Source of the DNA: G963663365 sp963663365
GTDB taxonomy: Bacteria > Hinthialibacterota > Hinthialibacteria > Hinthialibacterales > G963663365
Length of the DNA: 64,000 nucleotides
NCBI GenBank assembly: GCA_963663365.2
Contig: CAXXIH010000008.1
Location: 1,488,001 to 1,552,000, forward strand
Reading direction: 5' to 3'
The notes beneath the pieces are model-generated. The model ran no database searches. It saw only the letters and a list, made by a program, of their open reading frames with translations, and was not told the origin of the DNA. The position numbers and the translations under genes are program-made. Each line of letters starts with the position of its first letter. Position 1 is the first letter of the stretch. This document shows, piece after piece, positions 18,501-27,606 of this stretch.

Positions 18501-18795
18501 GGCTTACAATGTTCTCTTCATAAAGAAGTAAATGTTCTTTTGATAGCGTTCCATCTGCCAGAAATGAGGCGCTGGAAAGGTGATGGTAGAAATGGTGAAT
18601 GTTGCTTTCATCCAATCCTTCAAGTCTCGGATTTTTGATCGGCTCCGCAAGAACATGGAAAGGCCGAACTGCTTTACCGCTTATTTTGTAATCTTGAAGT
18701 GGATTGATCCCAAATTGGCTAATCAACCATTGGTTCAATAGCAGTTTGTTACGGAAATTATGGGATTGCGGCCCCTGTCGGCGTCTTCTAGCCAT
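15541..18795 (-). CDS. type III-like restriction subunit (Res; DEAD/DEAH helicase-nuclease)
   Basis: 1084 residues. Superfamily 2 motifs: ATGSGKT (175-181), VDEGHRG (DEGH 282-285), SAT (about 313), and IIQLFGRGVRLKG as motif VI. The far C-terminus holds a PD-(D/E)XK-like block, FEARNFHPDFILWIL then YVAFIEPHGL, where the usual Lys is replaced by His (E-P-H), a variant I associate with Res-like helicases. It should translocate or open DNA and cut at unmodified sites together with the Mod subunit encoded 45 bases upstream. Last gene of the operon SNF2 helicase, mod, res. If Mod is lost through its frameshift, Res is expected to be idle, since type III enzymes need Mod for target recognition. Confidence 0.85.
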   Translation of the reverse strand: MARRRRQGPQSHNFRNKLLLNQWLISQFGINPLQDYKISGKAVRPFHVLAEPIKNPRLEGLDESNIHHFYHHLSSASFLADGTLSKEHLLLYEENIVSHTQQINERRFRPVTWKYHQWLTILFTEIYLDRYFNNRDNLLSHLNEFVETFNQKWDKYADVAPYSYDDLNKLCFQNATGSGKTLIMHVNLLQFQHYAKATGKINDLSRVILLTPNERLSEQHIKEFTESDISAEHYSYSRKAGLFGQSQNVHVDVLEITKLADQDGPNIVATRNLGDQNLLLVDEGHRGMSGKEEGVWFKRRNMLCDKGFTFEYSATFEQAVMAARKDKNTTFEDSYAKCVLFDYSYRYFYEDGFGKDYHILNLPKSFQESQTVYLTACLLKFYQQLRIYDDKKTEILSFNLEKPLWVFVGSSVVKATGTKDEKDVTSDVAKVIQFIADFLHESQTAQRRIGKIITGTGQDTGLLDENRNDIFAGSFTYLARQMNERGETEADLYRDILNRLFNNSAGGILTLSRIKGDSGEIVLKAGASEVPFGLINVGDAKGLSDHCEKVCTHIDFTESEFNDPIFSTVRDSVSPINLLLGSKKFIEGWDCWRVSTMGLMHVGKSEGSQIIQLFGRGVRLKGYEWSLKRSGHTGVYHRPTFIEDLETLNVFGIEADFMERFRKFLEEEGLPGNERKETITIPLNITYDFGKKLKMLRPKKKKSNGQEYDFKRDAPVPTMGDIPDYMKHNTVVADWYPRIQIVKSRGDEEISQKSKGVFQDEHLCLLNYDELFFEIEQFKRERSWYNLNITKKSICQLLGDCSWYTLYIPTAQMEPVSFDNVRIWQQAAGELLKRYCDHYYNYRKSEFIEPRLELRELSLEDDNLPDDKEYQLIVDGSEDQVIQSIKQIKEEIQKKKNELIQIGNLCAVNFSNHLYQPLIHMRKGGKIKIVPVALNESEYQFVEDLVSYCQDNKSQFSEEKQELFLLRNMSRGKGVGFFEARNFHPDFILWILQEKKQYVAFIEPHGLLHDGISSPKVTFYSKVKEIQTRLNDPDVILNSFILSWTSRDKLQWGLSKDEFENHHIYFMMEDKSDYVERMVAKIVS

Positions 18796-18840
18796 TGATA
18801 AACTCTTTCTTCTCTTTCAATGCAATAAACATCGATGCCC

Positions 18841-21800
18841 TCATGCTCCTTCCACATCCCACATGCGCTTCATGAAGTCCTCTTCGATCAGCTGGACTTT
18901 CCAAGATTCATCATCGCGTTTTAGGTTGGGTAAGTTGTTGGAGCCATTCACGTAGATTGTATCAAATTCCCAATCCCGTGTGCTGAACCGGTTGGCTTGG
19001 AACCATTCGTCCAGCATCATGTTGTCTTTCTCGATATCGTCTGTCAGCTTACGCCAAACGATCAATACTTTTTCGCGTTGGCCGTCATTCGGCGTCATCG
19101 GATATTTGGGAACCCAGCCTTCAACCTTGCGGAACCACCATGCGCCATCTTTGGTTTGCTTGATTTTTCCATCGACGATAAGGCGGGTATTCTGATCCTT
19201 GGGGAGTTCATCGTCTTTTTCACGTTTGAATTGGGCGGTAAAGGTTTGTGGAGCGGCAATATGCTCAACGCGCAGGCCAATGTGGTAGTTGAAGGTTTCG
19301 ATCAAATCCACATTTTTGATCGTATATTCATCACTGCCGGGCTTTTTGACTTTTAACTTGTAGGCAGTTGGATCAGAAAAGGCCTCAATGTTCAGTAATG
19401 ACTGGCTTCCTTGTGTTTCAATGTCCAGCATGTATTGAAGCATATACCCTTCACGAAGAGGAGCGTTCTTCTCGATTATTTTCTCACGCGCTTTGTCTTC
19501 GTGAAATTTCAGGTTGTTAAGCGCATCTTCATAAGATTCAAGACGGAAATATTTGAAGCAATGGGAAATACCCGTATCTCGTGAGGTTGGTTTTCCATCC
19601 TTCCAGTCTTTGGAATAAACAACCTTTTGAATACGCGGTTTCAGAACTGTATCGAAATAATTTGCCATTTCAATTAGAATATATTTGCGGCTCCCATCAT
19701 CCTCTCGGTTAAGGTTAATAACAGCATGACCAGTAGGTGCGGTTCCAGCAAAAAAATCCATAAAAAACCCATTAGACTTACCATAATTAGCAAGATTAAT
19801 AATTCTTTTTATCAGTTTTGGTGGCTTAGGAAAATCAAATACCTTCGCACCAAATTCATTTTCCAATTCACTACTAGCAGAGTCAGTTGTACCTGAATCT
19901 TCATGTTTCCATAATTCAACCGGAACCATACCTTCCATTTCAAATAAAAACTTTTTTAATCTTGGGTAAGTATTTCCACCATTATTCCCCCAATATAAAC
20001 GATTATCAGCAACATGATTTTCGTAAGTTGATTTTTCATATTTCCATGCATTGGTAGGATGAACGACTTCATTGCCAGTTATAGGATTGAGTAGAGGATA
20101 TACAAGATTTTTACGTTCTTCTTTAGATGCTGGGTTTACATAAGAAACACTTGTCCATGGGCCACGTGGATCATTGTCTGGATTACTATAAGTAGAATCT
20201 GCTTTTTCATTTCGTGGCTCTCTAAGCAAGGATACTTCATTGCTTTTTCTATATGTGAGAATAAACTCTGATAAGGTAGAAAATAATTTCGCATTATTGC
20301 TTCTTGTGAATCGTTTTCCCAAATTACTTTCGCCAGAAAGTTGTCATCTGAAAATACTTTATCAGCAATTAAGCGAAGATTTGATTCTTCAACAAAATCA
20401 ATAGATGAAAAGAATAAACCATCCCTAGTTAATAGATTTTTACCAGCAGATAACCTGTCATTCAAAAAAGTAAGCCAACTAGAATGCATATAACTATCTT
20501 TGTAGCAAAAACCATCTTCTCCCGTATTATATGGCGGATCAATGTACGTACATTTTATTTGTTCCCAATATCTTGTATTCAATAGATTCAATGCCTGGAG
20601 ATTCTCAGAATGTACAAGCAAACCATCACATCGCTCATCAATATTTTCGATAGAGGCTAGCAAACGTTCCTTGAAGGATTCATCAAAAAATCGAGTGTCT
20701 AATGCTAACTTATCGTTGAATTTTAGAAATTCCAAAGTTAAAGGAACGGTGTAACCTGGAGTAGGTTCAAGCAAACTATCTCCAGAATCGCTTTTAATTT
20801 CATCAATGGAAAATAACTGAACCCATTCTTCACGTTGGGCATCATTGACAGCAATTTCGGGATAGAGTTCTTCGGGCACACGGTCGAGAGTGATGCAATA
20901 ATTGGTCTCGACAATAAATTTCTTTTTGAGCCATAGCTTTTTCTGAAAATCTTCCAACTGCGCAAGAAACTCAATGATCTTCCGGGCAATTTTTCGTAAA
21001 ACTTTGATTTTTTCGAGAATCTGCTCCACATAGGGCGCATCGGCTGAATCAATATCATCCAACCGCATCAATTCATTCTTGATGTAGAAATCCAGTTCCC
21101 GATTCAGGAATCCACCCAGGTCTTTATGGATGAAGTAATCCATCGTATTCCGTGCGGTGTATTGGGTAATATATTTTGCCAATAGTGGACGATCAGCCTG
21201 TTTATCTGTTGGTGCCGCAACTCGAAGCAATCGAGTAAACTCATCCACTCCTTCCATACCCTCAAGAGCGGTAAGAATCGTATCTACGGATTCAGCGTTT
21301 CGTTTGTCAACCCAGGTGCGTTCCTGCGTGCTCCCTTTCTCCGGATCGCTGCGATATTCAAACCGGATAATCAGCTCGTCATTCTCAAGCGAAACAGGGT
21401 TCTCAGTATGAATAATAAAAAATCGCTTTTGATCGTTTGCCGCCTTAACGTTCCCGTGCTCCCCTTCTGTTGCGGAAACAATTTGAAAATGCACAATTAA
21501 AGGCTTTGGGTTTTCGTCACCAAAGATTTCCTGTTGTTGTGATTGAATTTCTTTTGCTTTGGTCAGATCGAATGTGTAATTCGAAAAATATTCAGCTGTT
21601 TTGATATAATATTGATCGGCGTTCGCCCAATGGAGTTTGACCTCTTCACCGCTATAAGGGATCGCATACGGGGCAGCTTTCCCTGAAGTTTCACGAACAA
21701 AATAGCGGCGCGATAAAAAATCTCCATTTTCATAATAGCGTTCAAAAAAACGGTAGAGATGATCGTATACTTCGCCTTCGGCTTTGGTCGTGTCCGCAGC

Positions 21801-22106
21801 GGCATCCAACGCTGCTTTGGCTTTCTTAACCGGTTCGGTTTCTTCTGGATTGGCCGCACCATATTGTTTGGCTTTTTCCAGTTCGTCTTCGTATGCCTTT
21901 TGTAATTCAGCAATCTTGCTCGCGCTGGTATCCCCAAAAGCATTTTCAACTATTTTCAACAAATCTTGATCCAGAAAACGGGTGACCTCTTTGGCCTTGG
22001 CATGCATAATGCGGTAAAACCCAAAATCAAGATCAGGCTGATCCAGCTGAAAAAGTTCCTTGAACAATGAAATCAGTTTTTCACGTTGTTGTTGTATACT
22101 CGGCAT
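18841..22106 (-). pseudogene. type III-like adenine-DNA methyltransferase (Mod), split by a one-base frameshift
   Basis: Two overlapping frames make one protein of about 1088 residues. The first (from 22106) gives an N-terminal domain of some 500 residues and methylase motif IV, YIDPPYNTGEDGF (about residue 522). The second (to 18841) gives the SAM-binding motif FMDFFAGTAPTGHAVINLN and YILIEMANYFDTVLKPRIQ, the usual order for beta-class N6-adenine methylases. The frame breaks near 20315: after KVIWE a run of four A is followed by CGATTC, and one more A would restore WEKRFTRSNNAKLF. After that point the first frame continues only as unrelated sequence. Either a true inactivating deletion or a sequencing error. 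17 bases follow the SNF2 gene; 45 bases precede res. Confidence 0.8.
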
Positions 22107-22123
22107 TGAAATTTGGTCCTTTT

Positions 22124-25024
22124 CTACTGTACTTTCCAGCGAATAGCGAATAGCGTATCACTTTCTGTTTTCTGTTCCATCCGCATTTCCAGCGCATCAA
22201 TCAGACGGTCGCGTTTCTCGGCGATTTCATCTTCCAGGTCAAAAATTCGTTGCCGCAACCGGCGTTTCTTCTGTTCCATGTCTTTGATTTTTTCTTGAAT
22301 ATCATGTTGTTCCTGCATCGTCGTTGCCAAACGAGCCTGCCGGTTTAAGGCTTTGATCTGATTTTTCGTATCTTCAAGTTCTTTTCCAGCGGCGATTTCC
22401 ATATCCTCGGCCCATTTTTCCAATTGTTCCCGTGCCTCATTGAAATGACGGCTATTCGATTCCAATGAACGATTAATCGTAGCCTTAATATGCCGTTTGG
22501 CCTCGTCCTCCAACCGCTGTTGGACGCCATCCAGAGAAAGAGAAACGTTCGTCACATTTCCATTGCAGTTGAATAATTTTTGAAAGGTCTCTTGATCAAC
22601 CGCTTCACCTTCGTCAGTAAATCCAGAAAACAACAGATACTCCTCATGCTCAAACGAATCGATCTGAAGGCGTTTCAATAGAAGATATCCCGATTTATCT
22701 TTCAGAGTTTCAACAACTGAAATACGGGTTAGATGATTGGTAATATCAAAAATCACCTCTGCCGGTGGTGTGGATTTTTCTTTCCCTTCATCCAGAACAT
22801 GCTCTCCCAATGGATGGCCTAAGCGATACAAGAATTCTCCCGGCACATTCTCATGGTTTTTAGAAATCAGCTGGTATCGTCCTGGTTTAGCCGTTCTTAC
22901 CGGAGATTCGGTTAAATCAAACGTCAAAACACAATCATCGAAGTTCGCATGTCCATCTAAAATATAATGAGTCAACGACCAAAACATACGTCCGATTTGG
23001 TCTAACCGTTCCTGGGTACCATCCAAATTCACCTTAAGCCGCGAATGAACATCCTCATCAAAATGTTCCATGAGTATGCGGCGGGTATCCTGGATACGTG
23101 TTTCAATTTTCTCGTTTAATTCTTCTTGAAGTTTAGCAAAAGCGGATTCAATTTCTTCTTGCGATCTACATTGTTGATAGATATCCAAAATGCGGCGTTC
23201 AAAATCGACACCGGATTCTATTGTCCCTAAAACTTCATCGGATACGCCGAATACACCAGAAAAAAGACTAAATTTTTGATCTAAAAGTTCATGGACTCGT
23301 TGATCGGCTGCGTTTCTTTCATTTAAAAAATTGATTACAACAACATCATGCTTTTGACCGTATCGATGGCATCGGCCTATTCGCTGTTCAATTCGCTGGG
23401 GATTCCAAGGAAGATCAAAATTAATTACAAGTGAACAAAACTGGAGATTGATTCCCTCCGCTCCAGCTTCCGTTGCAATCATGATATTGGCATGGTCTCG
23501 AAAGCGTTCTATGATAGCCGTGCGGCAATCCACAGCATGTGAGCCGGAGATTCTTCCTGAATTCTTATTATTCTCAACCCAGCGTTTATAGATTTCCATT
23601 GATTCAGGATCACGGTTTTGGCCGTTATAAGAAACAACCTTTCCAGCGTATCCATTCGCTTCCAAAAAATCCTTAAGAAAGTTTTGTGAACGGCGCGATT
23701 CAGTAAAAATCACGGCTTTCTGAGCTGCACCCATTTCAGCCATTTTTTCAAATCCAATCTCAATGGCTTTAAGCAGAGCTCGTGTTTTTGTATCGATACC
23801 AATGCCATGCGCCCAGGTTACAAAGTGATCTAACTCTTCTATTTCAGATGCTAACTTGTGAAAATCTATTTCTTCTGTAATCAGTTTGCTATCATCAGGC
23901 TCTGTATTGTTTTCGCTCTGAGTTTCAACAGCCATGTCTTCCTGATCTTCAAGCAATTCGTCTAAAAGGTCGTCATCAATATCCTCATCAAGAATGATTC
24001 GATCAGTAACACTTTGGCTTCTTTTAATCTCTTCCCTAAACCGGATTAACCGGTCACGCATCATCTCCAAAGTGCCCGCTACGGCTTTAGGAGAAGATGC
24101 AAGGACTTTTCGGACAAGTAGCGTTAATAAATGACGCTGCCCCTTAGGCAAGGAGTAGTTATCATCACGCTGAAGAAAAACTGATATCGCCTCGTAGAGT
24201 TTGTGTTCTTGATCAGTTGGCTTAAAAGGACGAGTAATTAAAATTCGTTCAGTATACTTTATATATTCCAAAACTTGTCGGCGAAGCGTTCGAGTACAAA
24301 AGGCTTGAAGCCTTTCTCGCAAGCGATCTAGATCACCACCTCCCGTAATGTATTGTGTGCGGAATGATGGAAGGTCGCCAAACAATCGTTCATCAATCAA
24401 CGTAGCAAGACCATAGAGTTCGAGCAGTGTATTTTGAAGCGGTGTTGCAGTAAGTAGTAATTTCTGTCTGTTTTCCAGAGCCCACCGAATGTTTTGCCCT
24501 ATACGATTGCTTTGCCGGTAAGCATTTCTTAATTTGTGAGCTTCATCGATCACAACCAAATCCCATGGTACAGCTCTTAGTTCACCTGCTTTGCTGCTTG
24601 CATAATGCAAAGAGCAAACAAGGATGTTGTCATTCATGAAAGGTGCAGGATTACCAGCCTTCTGGATTTCGCGATACACTTTTGAATCTATGACTTTTAC
24701 GGGAAGGTTAAATTTTTCTTCGAGTTCAATAGCCCACTGTTTTCGCAAAGAAGCGGGAGAAATAACTAAAATCTTACGACGCCGTTCAGCCCAATATTGA
24801 CAGACAACCAAACCCGCCTCAATCGTTTTTCCAAGCCCGACTTCATCAGCCATAAGAACGCCTTTTGAAATCGGAGACCGTAGCGCAAATAGAGCGGCAT
24901 CAATTTGATGGGGATTCAGATCAACGCATGCGTCGAATAGTGACCTAGATAACCGCTCGACACCTTCTCCACCCTGGCGAGAGAGTTCGTGAGCGAAATA
25001 CCGAGCATGATAGGGTGTGGTCAT
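22124..25024 (-). CDS. SNF2/RapA-like helicase of the restriction-modification operon
   Basis: 966 residues. Motif I DEVGLGKTIEAG (60-71), motif II IDEAH (DEAH 160-163), motif III LLLTATPLQN, and motifs V/VI in AEGINLQFCSLVINFDLPWN and RIGRCHRYGQ mark a SNF2-family translocase close to RapA/HepA. An acidic insert (about 335-380) splits the ATPase halves, and the C-terminal 130 residues form a long coiled coil. It is the promoter-proximal gene of an operon with Mod and Res, so it likely remodels or translocates on DNA in restriction; some DISARM and related systems also pair a SNF2 helicase with a methylase, but DrmA/DrmB partners are not seen here. Confidence 0.85.
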   Translation of the reverse strand: MTTPYHARYFAHELSRQGGEGVERLSRSLFDACVDLNPHQIDAALFALRSPISKGVLMADEVGLGKTIEAGLVVCQYWAERRRKILVISPASLRKQWAIELEEKFNLPVKVIDSKVYREIQKAGNPAPFMNDNILVCSLHYASSKAGELRAVPWDLVVIDEAHKLRNAYRQSNRIGQNIRWALENRQKLLLTATPLQNTLLELYGLATLIDERLFGDLPSFRTQYITGGGDLDRLRERLQAFCTRTLRRQVLEYIKYTERILITRPFKPTDQEHKLYEAISVFLQRDDNYSLPKGQRHLLTLLVRKVLASSPKAVAGTLEMMRDRLIRFREEIKRSQSVTDRIILDEDIDDDLLDELLEDQEDMAVETQSENNTEPDDSKLITEEIDFHKLASEIEELDHFVTWAHGIGIDTKTRALLKAIEIGFEKMAEMGAAQKAVIFTESRRSQNFLKDFLEANGYAGKVVSYNGQNRDPESMEIYKRWVENNKNSGRISGSHAVDCRTAIIERFRDHANIMIATEAGAEGINLQFCSLVINFDLPWNPQRIEQRIGRCHRYGQKHDVVVINFLNERNAADQRVHELLDQKFSLFSGVFGVSDEVLGTIESGVDFERRILDIYQQCRSQEEIESAFAKLQEELNEKIETRIQDTRRILMEHFDEDVHSRLKVNLDGTQERLDQIGRMFWSLTHYILDGHANFDDCVLTFDLTESPVRTAKPGRYQLISKNHENVPGEFLYRLGHPLGEHVLDEGKEKSTPPAEVIFDITNHLTRISVVETLKDKSGYLLLKRLQIDSFEHEEYLLFSGFTDEGEAVDQETFQKLFNCNGNVTNVSLSLDGVQQRLEDEAKRHIKATINRSLESNSRHFNEAREQLEKWAEDMEIAAGKELEDTKNQIKALNRQARLATTMQEQHDIQEKIKDMEQKKRRLRQRIFDLEDEIAEKRDRLIDALEMRMEQKTESDTLFAIRWKVQ

Positions 25025-25097
25025 TACCGCTTCCCGTTAATAGATATTCACGATATTATAACCATATGGATTGAGGCGAATATGCCAAGAGCGGAGG

Positions 25098-25131
25098 ATA
25101 GCAGAATTATGCTATTGGTTTTAGCACCAAT
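25098..25131. promoter_or_regulatory. two overlapping hyphenated palindromes upstream of the R-M operon
   Basis: ATAGCA (25098-25103) pairs with TGCTAT (25110-25115); overlapping it, ATTGGT (25114-25119) pairs with ACCAAT (25126-25131). Both have 6-base arms and 6-base spacers. They lie 75-110 bases upstream of the SNF2 start, in a 210-base leader that also has a TATAAT-like box near 25050. Operator-like, but no regulator gene is adjacent. Confidence 0.35.
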
Positions 25132-25239
25132 CAATCAGAGGAAACGTATATCTAGGTATACACAGACTGCTTGGTCTATGAGATGCGGTGGGCGGATTCA
25201 GTTATGGGTCTTTTTTGAGACAAGCATAACCTTGCTTTG

Positions 25240-25539
25240 AGAATGTCCGCCCAAAATTCAGCGCACGTGACTGTCTACATCTTTTGTCTATTTGCCTGGA
25301 AGGACAAGGCAACGGCTGAGCGGGCGATTGTGGATGTGGCCAACTGGGAGTTCTATGTGTTGAGCACGGATTTGGTTAACGAGAGGCTGGGGGATGCTAA
25401 GAGCGTGGGGCTGGGGCGGCTTAGAGGGCTGGCTGAGCGGGTGGGGTATGCTGAACTTAAGGGCAAACTCACAGATTCAGTTTGTCAATTGCGGTATCAA
25501 GATTCGACGGGAGCAGTGCAGCGTAATGTTTCATCGTGA
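25240..25539 (+). pseudogene. C-terminal remnant of an unknown protein beside the integrase
   Basis: The frame reads SAHVTVYIFCLFAWKDKATA, then VDVANWEFYVLSTDLVNERL, then SVGLGRLRGLAERVGY. This is like the last 80 residues of uncharacterised proteins that often sit near restriction genes (pattern VFC.L.HKDK..DPLNL.QWEFYVLPT..L). The upstream coding part is missing, and its 3' end runs into the integrase gene's last codons. Probably a truncated gene left by element rearrangement. Confidence 0.45.
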
Positions 25540-26581
25540 CCCGCACGTCACTGTGTCCCATCAGATTGGCTATTTGCTGGATAGGCACCCCCTCTTGTGC
25601 CAAGAGAGATCCAAATGTATGCCGGAGAACATGTGGCGTAACCCAATCAAGTTTTGCTGCCTTTGCTACTTTTTCAAATGATTTTCGCAGATCAACGACA
25701 TGCCCAGTTCCACTTGGGGCAGGGAACAACCATTCATTTCGGTGGGTTTTAGAGAGTTTTTCAAGGGTATCCTCCCCATAGTCTTTGAGAATCTCGGCAA
25801 GAGCTGATGAGAGTTTCACCGTAATAAGTTTTCCGCCTTTTGCAGGTGCGCTAATTCGGCCTGCATTTGGATCAATATGTCCCCAGGTCATTCCCACTAT
25901 GGACGAATTCCTGAATCCGGTATGAGCAGCGATGGCTATGTAGGCGTGAATCTCGGTTCCATGTTTCTCGGCAACTTCAAGAAGATGATGGACTTGATCA
26001 CGACTGAGATACTTGATCGGCTTTTCTTTTACCGGCAGACGAGGCAGTGACCAGATCGCAGACTGAGGCAGCCACTCCTGATCAATACAGAACTTCACAA
26101 GTTTGTGGATGATTGTCGCTTCCATGTTTACGGTACTGCGGGATACAGGCTTTCCGGTTGTGCTACGCTTTCCCAATCCCTTCATCTTTGCGTTGGCGGC
26201 GAAAGCCTTCTCCTTCAGGCGATGGGTCCGGTACGTCTTCACCATAGGTAGAGTCAAATCCTTCACGTATTTCTTCCGCTTGCTTGCCCAGAAGGCCACC
26301 ACTCGATTCAAGACGAGTTTACAGTCATATGCCCAGCGCCTAGACACGTTGATCTCGACGTCTTCCAGGAATGCCTCGACGGCATCCTTTAGATCTTTCT
26401 TCCCTGTTGGCATCGACAGACCAAGGTCATCGGCAACCTGTTTTGCGTCCAGTTGACGTACGAACTCGGTTGCTTCACCCTTCTTGGTTGTGTGGAGGGA
26501 ACGCTTAATATCCTTTTCACGGGTCTGAAGGCGGGCATAATAGACTTTAGTTTTTGGGTGTTTCCAGAGTTTCCAGGCCAT
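25469..26581 (-). CDS. int: tyrosine recombinase (island integrase)
   Basis: 370 residues with the full catalytic set: R224 (HTGFRNSS), K248, H317 and R320 (HVLRH), H343 (LMGHSDV) and Y353 (KHYA). The N-terminal 60 residues resemble an arm-binding region, and 65-165 a core-binding SAM-like domain. Its start lies 144 bases from a tRNA-Arg 3' fragment, the classic place for an integrase beside its attachment site. It should insert and excise the island that extends to the left. Confidence 0.92.
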   Translation of the reverse strand: MAWKLWKHPKTKVYYARLQTREKDIKRSLHTTKKGEATEFVRQLDAKQVADDLGLSMPTGKKDLKDAVEAFLEDVEINVSRRWAYDCKLVLNRVVAFWASKRKKYVKDLTLPMVKTYRTHRLKEKAFAANAKMKGLGKRSTTGKPVSRSTVNMEATIIHKLVKFCIDQEWLPQSAIWSLPRLPVKEKPIKYLSRDQVHHLLEVAEKHGTEIHAYIAIAAHTGFRNSSIVGMTWGHIDPNAGRISAPAKGGKLITVKLSSALAEILKDYGEDTLEKLSKTHRNEWLFPAPSGTGHVVDLRKSFEKVAKAAKLDWVTPHVLRHTFGSLLAQEGVPIQQIANLMGHSDVRVTMKHYAALLPSNLDTAIDKLNL

Positions 26582-26725
26582 GTTTACTTTACCTACTATG
26601 TTCCTACATAACCGATATTATACGCTAAAACAAGCTACTTGGCCACTCGAGGCCATTACTATAAACCTTGATTTTTCAGTAAGTTGAGTATCTCTTGTTA
26701 TTTTATGTTATACATGAAAAACTAA

Positions 26726-26767
26726 CTTCGGATCAGGCGGTTCGGGGTTCGAGTCCCTGCGGGCGCG
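26726..26767 (+). other. 3' half of tRNA-Arg(TCG): island attachment site
   Basis: Reading from the anticodon loop CTTCGGA: TCAGG (3' anticodon arm), CGGTT (variable loop), CGGGG-TTCGAGT-CCCTG (T arm, one G-T pair), CGGGCGC (3' acceptor strand) and discriminator G, with a T run after it. The 5' arm before the loop is ACTAA instead of the needed CCTGA, and no D arm or 5' acceptor strand is found, so the tRNA is not intact. CCA is not encoded. This is what remains when an element integrates at a tRNA 3' end and carries its own copy of that end. Confidence 0.75.
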
Positions 26768-26844
26768 CTTTTTTTTTCGGGTGGATTCGTAGATTTGCGG
26801 CGACAGACGCTATTATCCACGCGGAACGGTTGGCTGTTTAGAAA

Positions 26845-27528
26845 ATGGCATTTCAACTATCGGAAATTGTACCCTGGGGCAGATCATTTGACGAATACAC
26901 GGCAATGTTTGCACTATCGGAGGATGACCTGCAGAAAAAAATCTTAGGGTGCGCCGATGGTCCGGCAAGTTTCAATTGCGAATTAAGCAAGCGTGGCGGT
27001 ACCGTTGTATCGGCCGATCCGATTTACGCTTACCCGGCGCAGAAAATCCGTCAACGGATCGAGGAAACCTTCGAAGAAGTTATCGCTCAGACACGGCAAA
27101 ACAGCTCGGAGTTTGTTTGGCGGCATATTCGTTCGGTTGACGAGTTGGGGCGCGTGCGTATGGAGGCAATGCGCGAGTTTTTGGCGGATTACGAACAGGG
27201 TAAGAAAGAAGGCAGATACGTGGCCGGATCACTGCCAACATTGCCGTTTTCGGATCGTCATTTTGATTTAGCTTTGTGTTCGCATTACCTCTTTTTGTAC
27301 AGCAAGCAGCTCAACTTGGAATTTCATATCGATTGTATCCATGAGCTGTGCCGAGTGGCCGCTGAAGTGCGAATCTTTCCGTTGTTGGAGCTGGGAGCAG
27401 TCCCCTCGCCGCATGTTCCGCCGGTGATTGTGCATTTCAAGAATGCGGGATATGAGGCTGACGTGGTTCAGGTGCCTTACGAATTCCAACGTGGCGGGAA
27501 TGAGATGCTGCGAGTCAGAAAGCCCTAG
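26845..27528 (+). CDS. SAM-dependent methyltransferase, class I-like
   Basis: 227 residues. The block CADGPASFNCELSKRGGTVV followed by SADPIY matches motif I and the acidic loop of a widespread uncharacterised methyltransferase family; LPFSDRHFDLALCSHYLFLY is the post-motif region and RVAAEVRIFPLLELG the later strand. Substrate unknown. First gene outside the island on the right side of the attachment site. Confidence 0.75.
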   Translation: MAFQLSEIVPWGRSFDEYTAMFALSEDDLQKKILGCADGPASFNCELSKRGGTVVSADPIYAYPAQKIRQRIEETFEEVIAQTRQNSSEFVWRHIRSVDELGRVRMEAMREFLADYEQGKKEGRYVAGSLPTLPFSDRHFDLALCSHYLFLYSKQLNLEFHIDCIHELCRVAAEVRIFPLLELGAVPSPHVPPVIVHFKNAGYEADVVQVPYEFQRGGNEMLRVRKP

Positions 27529-27544
27529 ACGGGATAAATGCGCC

Positions 27545-27587
27545 TACCTTGAAAATTCGGCAGCGAGGACCGGGATTTCAAGGAATA
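27545..27587. repeat. quasi-palindromic repeat, copy 1
   Basis: CCTTGAAA (27547-27554) and TTTCAAGG (27576-27583) are inverted repeats around a 21-base spacer. The whole 43-base unit agrees with 33136-33178 at 37 positions by my count. It lies between the convergent ends of the methyltransferase and the DUF4434 gene. Confidence 0.7.
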
Positions 27588-27606
27588 GACTGAGAGAAAT
27601 AACCTC

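Noticed and set aside
18841..20322. Second half of mod as a separate gene with a TTG start
   Set aside because: It lacks a ribosome site, overlaps the first half by 187 bases and continues its conserved text exactly across one missing base; a frameshift explains it better.
26690..26767. A complete tRNA at the integrase end
   Set aside because: No 5' acceptor strand or D arm precedes the anticodon loop, and the 5' anticodon arm does not pair.
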